DNA of 64,000 bases from Acidimicrobiaceae bacterium (GCA_009842325.1 VYFQ01000016.1:142505-206504); one strand, 5' to 3'; shown: positions 8,376-21,560, counted from the first letter of the stretch. Translations and numbers: made by a program. The notes: generated by a model from the sequence alone, not told the origin.

Positions 8376-9803
8376 TCACAATCGAAGTTCAGCAGGCTGG
8401 GTAGCGGCCTCTGGGTGGAGGGCAACGACGCGCCGGGCCGTCTCGACTACCCGCGCGGTCTGTTCTGACGCTGTTCCTGCGAACCGCCCCGGTTCGGTCA
8501 TGAGTGGGGCCAGATCCGGGCGACTCAGTGGCACCCGCTCATCGGCGGCGAGTTGATTGAGCAGCCCGTCCAGGTCGACGGGATCGTCGCCGGTCGCCTG
8601 TTGCGCGGCCCGCCGGGTGGGTTCGGCCAGCACTTCGTGGGCCGCCTCCCGTCCCATCCCGGCCCGAACCAGGGCTGTGAGAAGACGGGTGGTCGCCAGC
8701 AGAGGCAGAGAGCGCTCTAACTCGGCCGCGAGGGCAGCCTTGTCGATCTGGAGCTCCTCCAACACTCCCAGCGCGGTGTGGAGCAGACCGTCGGCTGCGC
8801 AGAAGGCGTCGGGAAGCATGATCCGCCGGGTGGCCGAGCAGCTCACATCGCCCTCGTTCCACTGGCGCCCCGCGAGTGAGGCCGCCATGGCGAGATGGCC
8901 GTCGAGCACGGCCACCAGGGCACCGATGCGCTCGGAGGAGCGGGCGTTGGCCTTGTGGGGCATTGCCGACGAGGCGACCTGACCGTCGCGGAACCCTTCC
9001 GACACCAGCCCGTGCCCAGCCATGAGCCGCACAGTCGTCGCCAGGGACGCCGGCCCGGATACAGCCTGGACCAGCGCAGCCACCACGTCGAAGTCCAGAG
9101 AGCGCGGGTAGGTCTGGCCCGACGCATCGAGCACATCTCCGAAGCCGAGGTGCTCGGCGACCAGGCTCTCCAATTCGTCGACCGCCTCCGCCGACCCGAG
9201 AAGGTCTAGTTGGTCGAGGCGAGTGCCGACCGGTCCCTTGATTCCCCTCAGCGGGTACCGGTCCAATAGCTCCGTGACCCTCCTGTACCCGAGCATCGTC
9301 TCCACTGCGGCGTCGGCGAAGCGCTTCCCGAGCGTGGTGGCCTGTGCGGCCACGTTGTGGGTGCGGGCCACCATCACGGTCGAGGCATGGGCCTCAGCCA
9401 GATCGGCCAGCCGGGCGATCACCGCCACCAGGTCGTCGCGGATCACCTTCAGCGAGTCGAGAATCAACAGCTGCTCGGTGTTCTCGGTGACATCACGTGA
9501 AGTCATGCCGAGATGGATGGATTCATGGCCCGCGAGAGCGCAGAATTCGTCGATCCGGGCCTTCACGTCATGGCGAGTGACGGCCTCCCGGGTGGCTATC
9601 GACTCGAGGTCGACAACCTCCACGACCGCCTCGTAGGCATCGACGACGGCTTGATCGACATCAAGCCCGAGTTTGCGCTGAGCTTCCAGCACCGCCAGCC
9701 ACAGCCGGCGCTCCAGCACCACGCGGCGCTCTGGGGACCACAGGGCCCGCATCCGCTCGCTGGCGTAACGGCCCGCCAGCACATTGGGGTGGGAGGCCTC
9801 CAC
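8376..9803 (-). CDS. purB: Adenylosuccinate lyase
   Basis: 475 residues. Fumarase/aspartase-superfamily enzyme that splits adenylosuccinate to AMP and fumarate, and SAICAR to AICAR, in purine synthesis. The superfamily signature SSAMPHKANARSS is present, with MTSRDVTENTEQ and ARTHNVAAQATTLGKRF at the other active-site stretches. The open frame extends to 9965 over purA, so the GTG at 9803 (VEASHPNVLAGRYAS), 2 bases after the purA stop, is taken as the start. That spacing implies translational coupling with purA. Confidence 0.95.
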   Translation of the reverse strand: MEASHPNVLAGRYASERMRALWSPERRVVLERRLWLAVLEAQRKLGLDVDQAVVDAYEAVVEVVDLESIATREAVTRHDVKARIDEFCALAGHESIHLGMTSRDVTENTEQLLILDSLKVIRDDLVAVIARLADLAEAHASTVMVARTHNVAAQATTLGKRFADAAVETMLGYRRVTELLDRYPLRGIKGPVGTRLDQLDLLGSAEAVDELESLVAEHLGFGDVLDASGQTYPRSLDFDVVAALVQAVSGPASLATTVRLMAGHGLVSEGFRDGQVASSAMPHKANARSSERIGALVAVLDGHLAMAASLAGRQWNEGDVSCSATRRIMLPDAFCAADGLLHTALGVLEELQIDKAALAAELERSLPLLATTRLLTALVRAGMGREAAHEVLAEPTRRAAQQATGDDPVDLDGLLNQLAADERVPLSRPDLAPLMTEPGRFAGTASEQTARVVETARRVVALHPEAATQPAELRL

Positions 9804-9805
9804 TG

Positions 9806-11116
<1,311 letters not shown>

Positions 11117-11140
11117 TTACCTGCCGATTGTACTGGTTTT

Positions 11141-11176
11141 CCGCTCTTGTTCGCTGCGCTCACGGGCCGCTCGGGC
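11141..11176. repeat. Dispersed intergenic repeat, copy 1
   Basis: CCGCTCTTGTTCGCTGCGCTCAC followed by GGGCCGCTCGGGCC lies between clpB and purA. The same element recurs at 15272-15310 between dnaJ and grpE, with a 2-base insertion. It is GC-rich and can fold. It is probably a REP-like intergenic sequence. Confidence 0.7.
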
Positions 11177-11202
11177 CACGGCCTCGCAAGCTCGGCCTCT
11201 GG

Positions 11203-13695
11203 CTAGCGAAGGACTATCGACGGGTCCGTCTCGTCGGGGTGGTCCACGTCGACGACCACGGTGTCGTCGGAGGTGTAGCGGCCCTCCAGCATGGCCACCG
11301 CGAGAGGATCCCCGATGGCGCGCTGTATGAGGCGCTTGAGGGGCCGGGCGCCGAAGGCGGGGTCGTAGCCGGCGCGAGCCAGATGCGCCTTGGCCTCGTC
11401 GGTGACCTCCAGCCCGAGACGCCGGGCCTGTAGGCGGTCCTCCAGCTGCTTGAGTTGGATGTCGACGATGGGCACGAGGTCTTCCGGCTCCAGGGCGCGG
11501 AACCGGACGATGTCGTCGATGCGGTTGACGAACTCGGGCCGGAAGAAGTTGCCCGGCTCGCCCTTGAGGTTGGACGTCATGATCAGCACGACGTTGCTGA
11601 AGTCCACCGTGCGGCCCTGCCCGTCGGTGAGACGGCCGTCGTCGAGCAGTTGGAGCAGCACGCCGAACACCTCGGTATGGGCCTTCTCCACCTCGTCGAG
11701 CAGCACCACCGCGTAGGGGCGGCGCCGAACGGCCTCGGTCAGCTGGCCGCCGGAGTCGTGGCCCACGTATCCGGGCGGCGCTCCGATGAGGCGCGACACT
11801 GAGTGCTTCTCGAGGTACTCGGACATGTCGATGCGCACCATGGCCTGCTCATCGTCGAACAAGAACGCGGCCAGGGACCGGGCCAACTCGGTCTTGCCCA
11901 CGCCGGTGGGGCCTAGGAACAGGAAGCTGCCGATGGGGCGGTGGGGGTCGCTGAGGCCGACCCGGCTGCGACGGATGGCGTTGGCCACCACGCTCACGGC
12001 CTCGTCCTGGCCCACCACCCGCTCGTGGAGATGCTCCTCCAGCCGGATCAGCTTGGCTGCCTCGCCCTCCATCAGGCGCGACACCGGCACGCCGGTGGAC
12101 CGGCTGACGACGACCGCGATGTGGTCGGCGTCTACTTCCTCGGTGAGCATCGACGAGTCGCGCTGCAACCCGGCCAGATGGCTGGTGGCCTCGTCGATGC
12201 GGCGCTCCAGGTCGGGGATGATCCCGTAGCGGATCTCGGCAGCCCGTTCCAGGTCGGGCTCGCGTTCGAGGTCGGACCGGCGGGTCTCGAGCTCCTCCTT
12301 GAGGGAGCGGATGACGCCTATGGCCTCCTTCTCGGCCTTCCAGCGGGCCGTCAGCGCGGAGGACTCCTCGGTGAGGTCGGCGATCTCGCGCTCCAGGTCG
12401 TCGAGACGCGCCCGCGACGTGGCGTCGCTCTCCGCCCCGACCGCGACCCGCTCCATCTCGAGTTGCCGCAGGCGGCGCTCCACCACGTCGATCTCGGTGG
12501 GCACCGAGTCGATCTCGATGCGCAGCGAGCTGGCCGCTTCGTCGATCAGGTCGATGGCCTTATCGGGAAGGAACCGACCGGTGATGTAGCGGTCCGACAG
12601 CTCGGCCGCGGCGATCAGGGCGGAGTCCTTGATGCGGACCCCGTGGTGGACCTCGTAGCGCTCCCGCAGGCCTCGCAGGATGGCCACGGTGGCCTCCACG
12701 GAGGGCGGTTCCACCAGCACCGGCTGGAAGCGGCGCTCCAGAGCCGCGTCGGTCTCGAGGTGCTTGCGGTACTCGTCGAGAGTGGTGGCACCGACCATCC
12801 GCAGGGTGCCGCGGGCCAGCATGGGCTTGAGCATGTTGCCGGCGTCCATCGCTCCCTCGGCGCCGCCCGCACCCACCATGGTGTGCAACTCGTCGATGAA
12901 GGTGACGATCTCGCCGCCGGCGTCGGTGATCTCGGCCAGCACCGCTTGGAGGCGCTCCTCGAACTCGCCCCGGTACTTGGCGCCGGCCACCATGGCGGCC
13001 AGGTCGAGCACCACGAGGCGCTTGCCGGCCAGGCTGTCGGGCACGTCGCCGTCGACGATGCGCTGGGCCAGGCCCTCCACGATGGCGGTCTTGCCCACGC
13101 CGGGCTCGCCGATCAGCACCGGGTTGTTCTTGCGGCGCCGGGCCAGGACCCTGATCACCCGCCGGATCTCGTCATCGCGGCCGATCACCGGGTCGAGGTT
13201 GCCGGCCCGGGCCTCGGTGGTGAGGTCCCGGCCGTAGCGCTCCAGGGCCTGGTACTGATCCTCGGGCGCCTTGGTGGTGACCCGATGGCTGCCCCGAACA
13301 TCGTGCAGCACCTTCAGCAGGAGCTCGCGGTCGAGGTCCAGGCGGTCGCCGAGGGCGATGACCAGATGCTCGGTGGAGAGGTAGTCATCGCCGAGGTCGA
13401 GGCGCAGCTTGTCGGCGCCCGTCAACACGTCGTGCAACTCGCGGGAGACACCGACCTCTGACCCGTAGGCGCGCGGCAGCATGGCCACCGCCTGCTGGGA
13501 CCGGGCCAGCACGGCGGAATGGTCGACACCCGCGGAGTGCAGCATCGGCAGCACGAGGCCCTCGGTCTGGGCCAGCAGGGCGATCAGCAGGTGGTCGGGC
13601 GTGACCTCGGCGTGGGAGGCGGCCCTGGCCGCCTCGGTGGCGGCCGCGAACGCCTCGGTCGTCTTGAGCGTCCAACGATTGGGGTCCAGGGCCAT
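11203..13695 (-). CDS. clpB: ATP-dependent chaperone ClpB (disaggregase)
   Basis: 830 residues. The order is Clp N domain (residues ~1-145, with the PDHLLIALL helix), AAA+ domain 1 (Walker [14 protein letters not shown]), a coiled-coil middle domain (~400-510, [14 protein letters not shown] onward), AAA+ domain 2 (Walker [13 protein letters not shown]; Walker [12 protein letters not shown]), and the D2 small domain ([14 protein letters not shown]). ClpB pulls apart aggregates with DnaK-DnaJ-GrpE. The segment between TSNL and [11 protein letters not shown] is clearly shorter than in E. coli ClpB. It begins 2 bases after hspR, so it is the last gene of the heat-shock operon. Confidence 0.97.
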   Translation of the reverse strand: MALDPNRWTLKTTEAFAAATEAARAASHAEVTPDHLLIALLAQTEGLVLPMLHSAGVDHSAVLARSQQAVAMLPRAYGSEVGVSRELHDVLTGADKLRLDLGDDYLSTEHLVIALGDRLDLDRELLLKVLHDVRGSHRVTTKAPEDQYQALERYGRDLTTEARAGNLDPVIGRDDEIRRVIRVLARRRKNNPVLIGEPGVGKTAIVEGLAQRIVDGDVPDSLAGKRLVVLDLAAMVAGAKYRGEFEERLQAVLAEITDAGGEIVTFIDELHTMVGAGGAEGAMDAGNMLKPMLARGTLRMVGATTLDEYRKHLETDAALERRFQPVLVEPPSVEATVAILRGLRERYEVHHGVRIKDSALIAAAELSDRYITGRFLPDKAIDLIDEAASSLRIEIDSVPTEIDVVERRLRQLEMERVAVGAESDATSRARLDDLEREIADLTEESSALTARWKAEKEAIGVIRSLKEELETRRSDLEREPDLERAAEIRYGIIPDLERRIDEATSHLAGLQRDSSMLTEEVDADHIAVVVSRSTGVPVSRLMEGEAAKLIRLEEHLHERVVGQDEAVSVVANAIRRSRVGLSDPHRPIGSFLFLGPTGVGKTELARSLAAFLFDDEQAMVRIDMSEYLEKHSVSRLIGAPPGYVGHDSGGQLTEAVRRRPYAVVLLDEVEKAHTEVFGVLLQLLDDGRLTDGQGRTVDFSNVVLIMTSNLKGEPGNFFRPEFVNRIDDIVRFRALEPEDLVPIVDIQLKQLEDRLQARRLGLEVTDEAKAHLARAGYDPAFGARPLKRLIQRAIGDPLAVAMLEGRYTSDDTVVVDVDHPDETDPSIVLR

Positions 13696-13697
13696 GC

Positions 13698-14129
13698 TCA
13701 GCCAGCCCTCGTGACCGGCTCAACCACGGACGCCGGTCCGCGGGTGGCGCGGTAGATGGTCACCGCCCTGCTGGTGGGAACGGCCGGCACTAGGCCGCCG
13801 GGGTTGAAGCCGCGAGCCGTCAACTCGGCCATCTGGCGTTCGAGGGCCTGGCGGGCGTCGTCGAGCTGGGCCTTCAATTCGGCGACGGTCTGCTCGAGTT
13901 CCAGGACCCGCTGCACGCCGGCGAGGTTGAGACCCTCGTCGGTGAGCTCGGCGATGCGCTCCAGCAGGGCGAGGTCGGCATCGCTGTAGCGGCGGCTGCC
14001 ACCTGCGGTCCGGGCCGGCGCGAGCAGGCCCCTTCGCTCGTAGATGCGGAGCGTCTGCGGATGGACTCCCGCCAATTCGGCGGCCACTGATATCACGTAC
14101 ACGGCTCGGTGGAATCGGTCATCGGTCAT
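13698..14129 (-). CDS. hspR: Heat-shock repressor HspR, MerR family
   Basis: 143 residues. The N-terminal MerR winged helix is clear: [19 protein letters not shown] then [16 protein letters not shown] and [12 protein letters not shown] coiled coil follows ([20 protein letters not shown]), as in HspR. In actinobacteria HspR binds HAIR sites upstream of dnaK and clpB, with DnaK as co-repressor. Here it sits between dnaJ (3-base gap) and clpB (2-base gap), so its own level is set by the operon it represses. A partial HAIR-like site lies upstream of dnaK at 17785. Confidence 0.93.
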   Translation of the reverse strand: MTDDRFHRAVYVISVAAELAGVHPQTLRIYERRGLLAPARTAGGSRRYSDADLALLERIAELTDEGLNLAGVQRVLELEQTVAELKAQLDDARQALERQMAELTARGFNPGGLVPAVPTSRAVTIYRATRGPASVVEPVTRAG

Positions 14130-14132
14130 CGG

Positions 14133-15245
14133 TCATTCTCCGTGGTTGAGATCATTCTTGAAGTGAGCCCGCGGGTCCTCGCCACCGGCGGCTGCGAGAG
14201 CCTCCATTGCGGCCTGCTGCTCATCTGACAGGTTCTGGGGTACGACGACCTCGACCTCCACGATGAGGTCGGCGCCTCCCGTGGAGGCAGTAGCGGGGAT
14301 GCGGAGGCGCCGGCCCGGCCGTGTGCCGGGGGGGATGCGTATGGTCACCGTCGACCCGTCGAGGGTGGGCACCGGGATCTGCGCGCCCAGCGCGGCCTCC
14401 GAGAACGTGACCGGCACGATCAGGGTGAGGTTCTTTCCGTCCCGCCCGAACAACCGGTGGGGCTTGACATGGACCCGCACGTATAGGTCGCCGGGTCTGC
14501 CGCCCGGTCCCTGGCCCGGAGCACCGCGGCCAGCCAGCTTGATCCGCTGCCCGTCGGTCACCCCGGCCGGGATGCGGGCCTTGACCTCGCGGCGCCGGCG
14601 CTCCATGCCCCGGCCGCCGCAGGCGGCGCAGGGATTCTCAATGACGGTCCCCCGGCCTGAACAGGCCACGCAGGGCCGGCTGAAGGAGAACAGACCCTGG
14701 TTCTCGTCGTTGACGCCGGTGCCTGAACAGGTCGGGCACGGCTGCGGCTTGGCCGGCGGCTTGGTGCCCAGGCCCTTGCAGGTACGGCAGCGAGCCTCGC
14801 CGGTGACGGGCACACCGATCGTGGTCCCCGACACGGCGTCGGCGAACTCGAGCTTCACCTCTGTCTCGATGTCGGCGCCCCGCTGGGCTGGATTGCCGCG
14901 GCGGCGCCGTCCGAAGAGACCACCGAAGAGGTCGCCGAGATCGCCCATCTGCTCAAAGTTCAGGTTGAAGCCCCCGGCCGCGCCCGGGCCGAAGGAGCCG
15001 GCCATGGGACCGAGCCGGCGCACCTCGTCGTAGGCCTTGCGCTTGGAGTCGTCGCCGAGCACGTCGTAGGCCGAGGCCACTTCCTTGAAGCGTTCCTCCA
15101 CGGCCTGGTCGCCCGGATTGGCGTCGGGGTGCAGCTTCTTGGCCAGCTTGCGGTAGGCCTTGGAGACGTCGGAGGCCGAGGCGTCCTCGGCCACGCCGAG
15201 GATCTTGTAGTAGTCCTTCTCGAACCACTCCCGCTGGGGCTCCAC
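14133..15245 (-). CDS. dnaJ: Chaperone protein DnaJ
   Basis: 370 residues with all type-I DnaJ parts: J domain (KDYYKILGV, HPD in LHPDANPGD), a Gly/Phe linker (FGPGAAGGFNLNF), four CxxCxGxG zinc motifs (CRTCKGLG, CPTCSGTG, CVACSGRG, CAACGGRG) and the C-terminal substrate domains. It stimulates the DnaK ATPase and delivers clients. Start: a GTG at 15251 directly abuts GAGGAG, while the GTG at 15245 has GGAGG at 5-base spacing, so 15245 is preferred. It lies between grpE and hspR. Confidence 0.96.
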   Translation of the reverse strand: MEPQREWFEKDYYKILGVAEDASASDVSKAYRKLAKKLHPDANPGDQAVEERFKEVASAYDVLGDDSKRKAYDEVRRLGPMAGSFGPGAAGGFNLNFEQMGDLGDLFGGLFGRRRRGNPAQRGADIETEVKLEFADAVSGTTIGVPVTGEARCRTCKGLGTKPPAKPQPCPTCSGTGVNDENQGLFSFSRPCVACSGRGTVIENPCAACGGRGMERRRREVKARIPAGVTDGQRIKLAGRGAPGQGPGGRPGDLYVRVHVKPHRLFGRDGKNLTLIVPVTFSEAALGAQIPVPTLDGSTVTIRIPPGTRPGRRLRIPATASTGGADLIVEVEVVVPQNLSDEQQAAMEALAAAGGEDPRAHFKNDLNHGE

Positions 15246-15271
15246 TGTCACCTCCTCGTTCTCCGCTATTC

Positions 15272-15310
15272 CCGCTCTTGTTCGCTGCGCTCACACGGGC
15301 CGCTCGGGCC
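15272..15310. repeat. Dispersed intergenic repeat, copy 2
   Basis: Same element as at 11141-11176 (CCGCTCTTGTTCGCTGCGCTCAC, then GGGCCGCTCGGGCC) with an extra AC in the middle. It fills the gap between grpE and dnaJ, so it is transcribed within the heat-shock operon. Confidence 0.7.
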
Positions 15311-15315
15311 CGGGC

Positions 15316-15872
15316 TCAGCCGCGCACCTTCACCATGGCCGGCCGCAGCACCCGGCCGTTCCACGCGTACCCGGTGCGCAGCACCTCGGACACGACCGGA
15401 GCGTCCTGGCCTTCACCGGTGGACTCCTCGCTCATGACTGCCTCGTGGTAGCCGGGATCGAAGGGCTCGTCGACCGTGCCGAGCACGGTGAGGCCCTCCG
15501 CGGACAGCACGCCCAGCAGCTGCGACTGCAAGGCTTCGATGCCTTCCACGCCCTGGCTGACCGCAGCCTCACACGCGTCGAGGACGACGAGCAGCTCTCG
15601 GGCCAGCCTCGAGGCCGCCTGGGCGACCAGCTCGGTGTTGCGCTTCATCGTCTGGCGCCGGAAGTTGGTGAACTCCGCGGTGACCCGCTGGAGGTCCTCC
15701 AGGTAGGCGTCTCGCTCCGCGATGACCGCTGCCAGGTCGAGCTCGGTGTCAGCGGCGGTCTGACCTTCGACGGGCTCCGGCTCGGCGGTCACGGATTCGG
15801 CCGCCTCGCCGATGTCAGCGCCGGGCTCGTCGGAGACAGCCTCCAGCTCGCTGACGTCGGGGGACGATGCGC

Positions 15873-15876
<4 letters not shown>
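15316..15876 (-). CDS. grpE: Nucleotide exchange factor GrpE
   Basis: 186 residues. An acidic, disordered N-terminal ~50 residues leads to a long helix ([20 protein letters not shown], then [11 protein letters not shown]) and the C-terminal beta domain ([20 protein letters not shown]), as in GrpE. It releases ADP from DnaK. Its ATG overlaps the dnaK stop by four bases (ATGA), so translation is coupled to dnaK. Confidence 0.96.
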
Positions 15877-17705
<1,829 letters not shown>

Positions 17706-17784
17706 GGTGAGGCTTCCTTTCACTTATGTCTTGCCTAACCTAGAACGCACAGAGTAGCGAAGTTCATTCCCATTTGCACAAAAA

Positions 17785-17805
17785 CTTGAGTCTATCTTTA
17801 TCAAC
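17785..17805. promoter_or_regulatory. HAIR-like HspR site upstream of dnaK
   Basis: CTTGAGT (17785-17791) matches the left half of the HAIR consensus CTTGAGT-N7-ACTCAAG exactly. After 7 bases the right half reads TATCAAC, matching 4 of 7 positions. It lies about 80 bases upstream of the dnaK ATG and between dnaK and the divergent phosphoglycerate mutase gene. With hspR in the operon, this is the likely control site, though imperfect. Confidence 0.5.
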
Positions 17806-17839
17806 TTTCTCGGAGCCGAGCCGGGTACCTTTGGCAGCC

Positions 17840-18610
17840 ATGGCTCACGACCTGATCCTTCTCCGCCACGGCCGCAGCACCTGGAACGACAAGAACCTCT
17901 TCACCGGCTGGTACGACTGCGGGCTGAACGAAGCCGGTCGAGCCGAGGCCCACCGGGCCGCCGAGATGCTGGCCACCGCCGGTCTCATGCCCACCGCGGT
18001 CCACACCTCGGTGCTGCGGCGAGCGACCGAGACCACCCAGATCGTGCTCGACGACCTCGGGCTCAGCTCGCTGGAGGTTCGCAGGAGCTGGCGCCTCAAC
18101 GAGCGCCACTACGGCGACCTGACCGGGCTGGACAAGGCGGCCACCCGCAAGGCCCACGGCGACGAGCAGCTCCAACGGTGGCGCCGGGGGTACGACACCC
18201 CGCCGCCGCCCATCCGGAGCGACAACCAGTTCAACCCCAACGGCTCGCCGATCTACGCGGACCTCGATCCCGGGCTCGTGCCGATGACCGAGAGCCTCAA
18301 GGACGTGCTGGCCAGGCTGCTGCCCTACTGGCAGGACGCCATCGTCGGTGACCTGCGCCGCGGCCACACGGTGATGGTCTCGGCCCACGGAAACAGCCTC
18401 CGCGCCCTGGCCAAGCACCTGGACGGCATCTCCGACGACGACATCGGTGCCCTCAACATTCCCACCGGGATGCCCCTGCACTACGTGCTGGGTTCCGACA
18501 TGTTCCCGACCGAGCCCAAGCACCCCCTGGAGCGGGCCCTCGATCCTGTCTCCGCAGCCGCCGCAGCCGCCGAGGTGGCCGCCCAAGCGTCCCGCCCCTC
18601 CCACGCCTGA
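17840..18610 (+). CDS. gpmA: 2,3-bisphosphoglycerate-dependent phosphoglycerate mutase
   Basis: 256 residues. It interconverts 3- and 2-phosphoglycerate in glycolysis through a phosphohistidine. The catalytic motif LILLRHGRSTWN is near the N-terminus, and NERHYGDLTG and SAHGNSLRALAKHLDG carry the other active-site residues. The open frame begins at 17774, but the ATG at 17840 (MAHDLILLRHG) matches the family start. No clear Shine-Dalgarno is seen. Divergent from the heat-shock operon; a Ser/Ala-rich C-terminal tail is extra. Confidence 0.95.
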   Translation: MAHDLILLRHGRSTWNDKNLFTGWYDCGLNEAGRAEAHRAAEMLATAGLMPTAVHTSVLRRATETTQIVLDDLGLSSLEVRRSWRLNERHYGDLTGLDKAATRKAHGDEQLQRWRRGYDTPPPPIRSDNQFNPNGSPIYADLDPGLVPMTESLKDVLARLLPYWQDAIVGDLRRGHTVMVSAHGNSLRALAKHLDGISDDDIGALNIPTGMPLHYVLGSDMFPTEPKHPLERALDPVSAAAAAAEVAAQASRPSHA

Positions 18611-18640
18611 GGCGGCCGCGACGGGTATTGTCGCGCCGTC

Positions 18641-20830
18641 ATGCGGATCAAGCCCCACCACATCGTCGTCGCGCTCGGCGTTGCCATCGCGCTGTTCACC
18701 GCCGCCTCCGGCATCGTCGCCGGGATCACCGGCTTCCACAGTGACAGCCCGATCACTCGTGAGGTCTTCGGCAACATCCCCGCCCCGCTGAAAGCCGCCT
18801 TCTACACCGTCATCCCGATCCTGCTGGTGTACGGGGCGGTCCTGTTCGCCAACCGGGTCAAGAACTGGGAGCGAGGCCGGCCCGACAACCGCCGCACCAC
18901 ACCGAAGAACGTGCACCACCGGATGGCCGACTTCCGGGCCGGCGTGTACATGCAGACCCTGCTGAGAGAGCCCGGCGCGGGCGTGATGCACTCGCTCATC
19001 TACTTCAGCTTCCTGGTGCTGCTGGGAGTGACCACCACCCTGGAGGTCGACCACCAGCTCCCGGACGGAGCCAAGTTCCTGCACGGCGACGTGTACCGGG
19101 CCTACTCCGCGGTGGGCGACGCGGCCGGGCTGGTCTTCGTGATCGGGATGCTGTGGGCCATCCTGCGCCGCTTCGGACCGCCGGCGTGGCGGCCCTACCG
19201 CATCCGCATCAAGACCCGGCCCGAGCACGCGGTGATCGGCGGGGTGCTGCTGGCCATCGGCATCACCGGCTTCGGCGCGGAGGCCTTCCGCATCGCAGCC
19301 GACGGGCTGCCCGACCACGAGCGCTGGAGCTTCATCGGCTACCCGCTGGCCACCCTCGTCGACGGGTCAGGCGCAGTTCACGGATGGCACCAGGCGTGGT
19401 GGGTGGCCCACGTCATCGCCTTCGTCGCCTTCCTCGTGATCCTGCCGACGACGATGCTGCGCCACATATTCACATCGCCGCTGAACATGTACCTGCGCCA
19501 CCGTGACCGGCCCAAGGGCGCGATGCGCCCCATGCCCAACCTGGTGGAGGGCGACACCGAGCTGGAGACGTTCGGCGCCTCGGTGATCGAGGACTTCTCG
19601 TGGAAGCAGCTGCTCGACACCGACGCCTGCACCATGTGCGGCCGCTGCACCTCGGTGTGCCCGGCCCACGCCACCGGCAAGCCCTTGGATCCTCGGGAGA
19701 TCGTGCTCAAGACGGGCGAGGTCATGGCCCTCACCGGCAGCCCGCCCACGTCGCCGCCCCTAAGCAGCGGTGAGGAGACCGTCGAGGTGCCGGCCAACTG
19801 GATGTTCGAGCGCATCAGCACCGAGGAGCTGTGGGCCTGCACCTCGTGCCGGGCCTGTGACGAGATCTGCCCGGTCAACATCGAGATCCTCGACAAGATC
19901 CTCGACATGCGCCGCTACCTCACCCTGATGGAGAGCGACTTCCCCTCGGAACTGGGCCAGGCCTTCAGGGGCATGGAGAACTCGTCCAACCCGTGGTCGC
20001 TCAGCCAGACCGAGCGGGCCGACTGGGCCCGGGACCTCGACGGCGTGCGGGTCCTGTCCGGCGGCGACCCGCTGGACGCCGAGTACCTGTACTGGGTCGG
20101 GTGCGCGGGGTCGTTCGACGACAAGAACAAGAAGGTGGCCCGGGCAATGGCCCAGCTCATGGAGCGGGCCGGCGTGGACTTCGCCATTCTCGGCCCGGCC
20201 GAGAACTGCACCGGCGACTCGGCCCGGCGCTCAGGCAACGAGTACCTGTTCCAGATGCTGGCGTCGGCCAACATCGAGACCCTCAACTCGATGGGGGTGC
20301 GCAAGATCGTCACCCAGTGCCCCCACTGCTTCAACACGCTGGCCAACGAGTACCCGCAACTCGGCGGGCACTACGAGGTGGTCCACCACAGCCAGTTCCT
20401 CGAGGCGCTGGTGGCCGAGGGCCGCCTGGACCTCGAAGGGGCCACCCTCGCCGAGAGGGTCGTCTACCACGACAGCTGCTACCTGGGGCGGCACAACGAC
20501 GTGTACCTGGCGCCCCGGCGGGTGCTCGGATCGCTCGGCGGCATCGACCTGGTGGAGGCTCCGCGCAACGGCACCAAGGGGATGTGCTGCGGCGCGGGCG
20601 GGGCCCGCATGTGGATGGAGGAGACGATCGGCACCAAGGTGAACGATGAGCGGTCCCGGGAGCTGCTCGACACGGGGGCGTCGCGCATCGCCACCGCCTG
20701 CCCGTTCTGCTACATCATGATGGACGATGGGGTGCGGGCGGCTGGTGTGGAAGAGGACTCGGTGCAGGTCGCGGACATCGCACTGCATGTTTTGGAGGCT
20801 GTCGAAGCTCGCGACTCTGCTGCCAACTAA
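18641..20830 (+). CDS. Membrane-bound Fe-S oxidoreductase (HdrD/GlpC-like, CCG domains)
   Basis: 729 residues. The first ~290 form about five membrane helices resembling a nitrate-reductase-gamma-type heme b domain. Then come two 4Fe-4S motifs (CTMCGRCTSVCP and CTSCRACDEICP) and two cysteine-rich CCG domains (VGCAGSFDDKN with CPHCFNTLANEY; HDSCYLGRHND with CCGAGGARMW). This layout matches the actinobacterial iron-sulfur-binding reductases of the Rv0338c type, thought to pass electrons between a soluble dehydrogenase and membrane quinone. The true partner is unknown. It starts 30 bases after gpmA on the same strand. Confidence 0.9.
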   Translation: MRIKPHHIVVALGVAIALFTAASGIVAGITGFHSDSPITREVFGNIPAPLKAAFYTVIPILLVYGAVLFANRVKNWERGRPDNRRTTPKNVHHRMADFRAGVYMQTLLREPGAGVMHSLIYFSFLVLLGVTTTLEVDHQLPDGAKFLHGDVYRAYSAVGDAAGLVFVIGMLWAILRRFGPPAWRPYRIRIKTRPEHAVIGGVLLAIGITGFGAEAFRIAADGLPDHERWSFIGYPLATLVDGSGAVHGWHQAWWVAHVIAFVAFLVILPTTMLRHIFTSPLNMYLRHRDRPKGAMRPMPNLVEGDTELETFGASVIEDFSWKQLLDTDACTMCGRCTSVCPAHATGKPLDPREIVLKTGEVMALTGSPPTSPPLSSGEETVEVPANWMFERISTEELWACTSCRACDEICPVNIEILDKILDMRRYLTLMESDFPSELGQAFRGMENSSNPWSLSQTERADWARDLDGVRVLSGGDPLDAEYLYWVGCAGSFDDKNKKVARAMAQLMERAGVDFAILGPAENCTGDSARRSGNEYLFQMLASANIETLNSMGVRKIVTQCPHCFNTLANEYPQLGGHYEVVHHSQFLEALVAEGRLDLEGATLAERVVYHDSCYLGRHNDVYLAPRRVLGSLGGIDLVEAPRNGTKGMCCGAGGARMWMEETIGTKVNDERSRELLDTGASRIATACPFCYIMMDDGVRAAGVEEDSVQVADIALHVLEAVEARDSAAN

Positions 20831-20864
20831 GCCACCCCGGCCGGCGGGTCCTGTCGTCGAGCCG

Positions 20865-20904
20865 AGATGACCGACACGGGCTTCGCCCTACTCGTCGGTC
20901 ATCT
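20865..20904. terminator. Long inverted repeat with nested hairpin
   Basis: AGATGACCGAC (20865-20875) pairs perfectly with GTCGGTCATCT (20894-20904). The 18-base loop contains GGGC-TTC-GCCC, a second stem. It follows the Fe-S reductase gene by 35 bases and precedes trpG/pabA. A transcription stop or RNA-processing element is likely; no T-tract follows. Confidence 0.5.
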
Positions 20905-20981
20905 GACTCGCCGCCACCCCCCGGCCTCTCCGGTGCGGCTGCCAACCTGACTGATCGCGTCGTGCCGGTAGCGTCTTAGGG

Positions 20982-21560
20982 ATGGCGCCCAGGATTGTCG
21001 TTGTTGACAACTATGACTCGTTTGTCTACATCCTGGTGCAATACTTGGGGGAGCTTGGGGCTGAGCCTCTGGTGTACCGGCATGACGCGGTCACGGCCGA
21101 CGAGGTGCGGGCGCTCGAGCCCGACGGGGTGCTGATCAGTCCGGGACCGGGTACGCCGGACGACGCGGGCGTGAGCAACGATCTGCTGGCCGCGCTGAGC
21201 GGCTCGGTACCCATCTTCGGGGTGTGCCTGGGGATGCAGTGCATCGGGCAGGCATTCGGGGGATCCGTGATCCGGGCACCGGAAGTGATGCACGGCAAGA
21301 CGTCGGTCATCGATCACGACGGCTCGGGGGTGTTCGCGGGCCTGCCCAACCCCTTCACCGCCACTCGCTATCACTCGCTGATCGTCGAGCGCGCCTCGGT
21401 TCCGCCCATCCTGGAGGTCACCGCCACTTGCAACGAGGGCCTGGTGATGGGTCTGCGGCACCGGCACCACCCGACCGAGGGGGTTCAGTTCCATCCGGAG
21501 TCGGTGCTCACCGACGCGGGCCGAGACCTGCTCAAGAACTTCCTGGCCCGTTGTAGCTAG
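20982..21560 (+). CDS. trpG: Glutamine amidotransferase subunit of anthranilate/aminodeoxychorismate synthase
   Basis: 192 residues. Class-I glutamine amidotransferase supplying ammonia to TrpE or PabB. It shows VVVDNYDSFVYILVQYLGE, the oxyanion stretch SPGPGTPDDAG, the nucleophile Cys in FGVCLGMQCIGQAFGG, and the His/Glu pair in GVQFHPESVLT. It cannot be told from sequence whether it serves tryptophan, folate or both. The trpG/pknB convergent pair is a layout known from mycobacteria. Its stop overlaps the pknB stop by four bases. Confidence 0.93.
   Translation: MAPRIVVVDNYDSFVYILVQYLGELGAEPLVYRHDAVTADEVRALEPDGVLISPGPGTPDDAGVSNDLLAALSGSVPIFGVCLGMQCIGQAFGGSVIRAPEVMHGKTSVIDHDGSGVFAGLPNPFTATRYHSLIVERASVPPILEVTATCNEGLVMGLRHRHHPTEGVQFHPESVLTDAGRDLLKNFLARCS

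Noticed and set aside
11941-13461. 506-residue open frame antisense to clpB
   Set aside because: Same artefact of GC-rich coding; ClpB motifs on the other strand are complete.
17706-17839. CIRCE element upstream of dnaK
   Set aside because: No TTAGCACTC-N9-GAGTGCTAA-like sequence was found; HspR/HAIR control fits better.
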